Assembly: GCA_025355105.1 (NCBI GenBank)
Contig: JANYAE010000028.1
Location: 1-35,746 of the forward strand
DNA length: 35,746 nt
DNA from: Pseudomonadota bacterium
Lineage (GTDB): Bacteria; Pseudomonadota; Gammaproteobacteria; Steroidobacterales; Steroidobacteraceae
Direction of reading: 5' to 3'
The position numbers and the translations under genes were made by a program. Position 1 is the stretch's first letter; every line of letters begins with the position of its first letter. The notes below the pieces were generated by a model. It worked only from the letters and a program-made list of their open reading frames with translations, made no database searches and was not told the origin of the DNA. This document shows, in pieces, positions 35,241-35,746 of the stretch.

Positions 35241-35746
35241 ATGGCGAGTCGCAGTGCACGTCTATTTCGGCAGGTTGATGCCTACGAGCATCGGTTTTGC
35301 CGGCAACTGAACCGTGCCCTGCTGCGGCCGGCGCTGCGCGATCTGTTTCGCATCGTCAGCCGCCTCGGCGACGGCGTCGCCTGGTACCTGCTGGTACTGC
35401 TGATCCCGGTGTGGAAAGGCGAGGCCGGTCTCAAGCCGGCGCTCGTCATGGCGGTCACCGGCATCGCCGGCGTGCTGCTCTACAAGGCGCTCAAGCGCCG
35501 TCTGGTTCGCGAGCGGCCCTACATCACCTTCGGCGGCATCTGCGCCGGTGCCGTGCCGCTAGATCGCTACAGCTTCCCGTCCGGCCATACCCTGCACGCC
35601 GTATCCTTCACGATACTCGCCACGGCCTACTTCCCGGCGCTCGGCTGGCTGCTGGTGCCCTTCGCCACATTGGTGGCCGCCTCCCGCGTCGTGCTCGGTC
35701 TGCATTACCCGACCGACGTGCTGGCGGGCGCCGTGCTCGGCACGGC
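35241..35746 (+). CDS. PAP2 family membrane phosphatase (3' end cut by window)
   Basis: At least 168 residues before the window ends. The three parts of the acid-phosphatase/PAP2 active site are all present: K-x6-RP (K85 to P93, KRRLVRERP), PSGH (113-116) and SR-x5-H-x3-D (S148 to D159, SRVVLGLHYPTD). Hydrophobic membrane segments lie between them and near 47-57 and 66-82. Such enzymes remove phosphate from lipid phosphates such as undecaprenyl pyrophosphate or phosphatidic acid at the outer face of the inner membrane. ATG 35241 has GGGGTGA 7 bases upstream; TTG 35238 is in frame directly before it. The 100 bases between copA and this gene show no clear promoter. Confidence 0.9.
   Translation, partial: MASRSARLFRQVDAYEHRFCRQLNRALLRPALRDLFRIVSRLGDGVAWYLLVLLIPVWKGEAGLKPALVMAVTGIAGVLLYKALKRRLVRERPYITFGGICAGAVPLDRYSFPSGHTLHAVSFTILATAYFPALGWLLVPFATLVAASRVVLGLHYPTDVLAGAVLGT

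Overview
The window is a compact, very GC-rich bacterial chromosome segment with 33 protein genes, two of them cut by the window edges. I see no rRNA, tRNA, insertion sequence, integrase, phage gene or CRISPR array. The gene set suggests a gammaproteobacterium: a fused RlmKL rRNA methyltransferase, an icd-aceK pair, a PuuR/PuuC/PuuD/PuuA set and a DUF6763-type protein. I cannot name the genus.

Layout. Positions 1-1190: the end of fdhD (formate dehydrogenase maturation) followed by a DUF7009-like small protein. Positions 1229-3075 (minus): a small exported protein of unknown function and a membrane fatty acid desaturase. Positions 3185-4392: a glutathione S-transferase and a GNAT acetyltransferase. 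Positions 4368-7198 (minus): a coniferyl-aldehyde-dehydrogenase-type enzyme translationally overlapped with an amino acid permease; a threonine/serine dehydratase-type enzyme (7360-8325) diverges from the permease. Positions 8418-11299: a tandem-domain universal stress protein, a fused phosphotransferase/P-loop kinase and a DUF6763-like acidic protein.

Positions 11680-25862 form the most coherent block, a polyamine (putrescine) utilisation locus. It holds the repressor puuR, the aldehyde dehydrogenase puuC, two information-processing genes (a DnaQ-like exonuclease fused to a GIY-YIG nuclease, and rlmKL), and then a tight eight-gene run: puuD, puuA, potF, potG, potH, potI, a polyphosphate-glucokinase-type ROK kinase and a YbdL-type aminotransferase. 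Together these would import putrescine (PotFGHI), glutamylate it (PuuA), oxidise the aldehyde (PuuC) and release GABA (PuuD). The oxidase PuuB and the GABA transaminase PuuE are not in the window. Two AT-rich sites sharing an ATAATkAACAT core, one before puuR and one on the puuD start, are good candidates for PuuR operators. The puuD site contains a perfect TATAAT so close to the ATG that the transcript may be leaderless.

Positions 25976-35746: an HDOD signalling protein, an acyl-CoA dehydrogenase (minus), a trans-sulfuration-family PLP enzyme, the icd-aceK operon (minus), a copper chaperone and a CopA-type copper ATPase whose start codons abut head to head in a single CATATG, and the start of a PAP2 phosphatase that runs off the window.

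The most interesting points are the putative PuuR regulon with a leaderless puuD promoter, the coupling of a polyphosphate glucokinase to a putrescine transporter operon, the exonuclease/GIY-YIG fusion with UvrC-like cysteines, the zero-spacing copZ/copA pair, and a kinase gene with no ATG, GTG or TTG start available.
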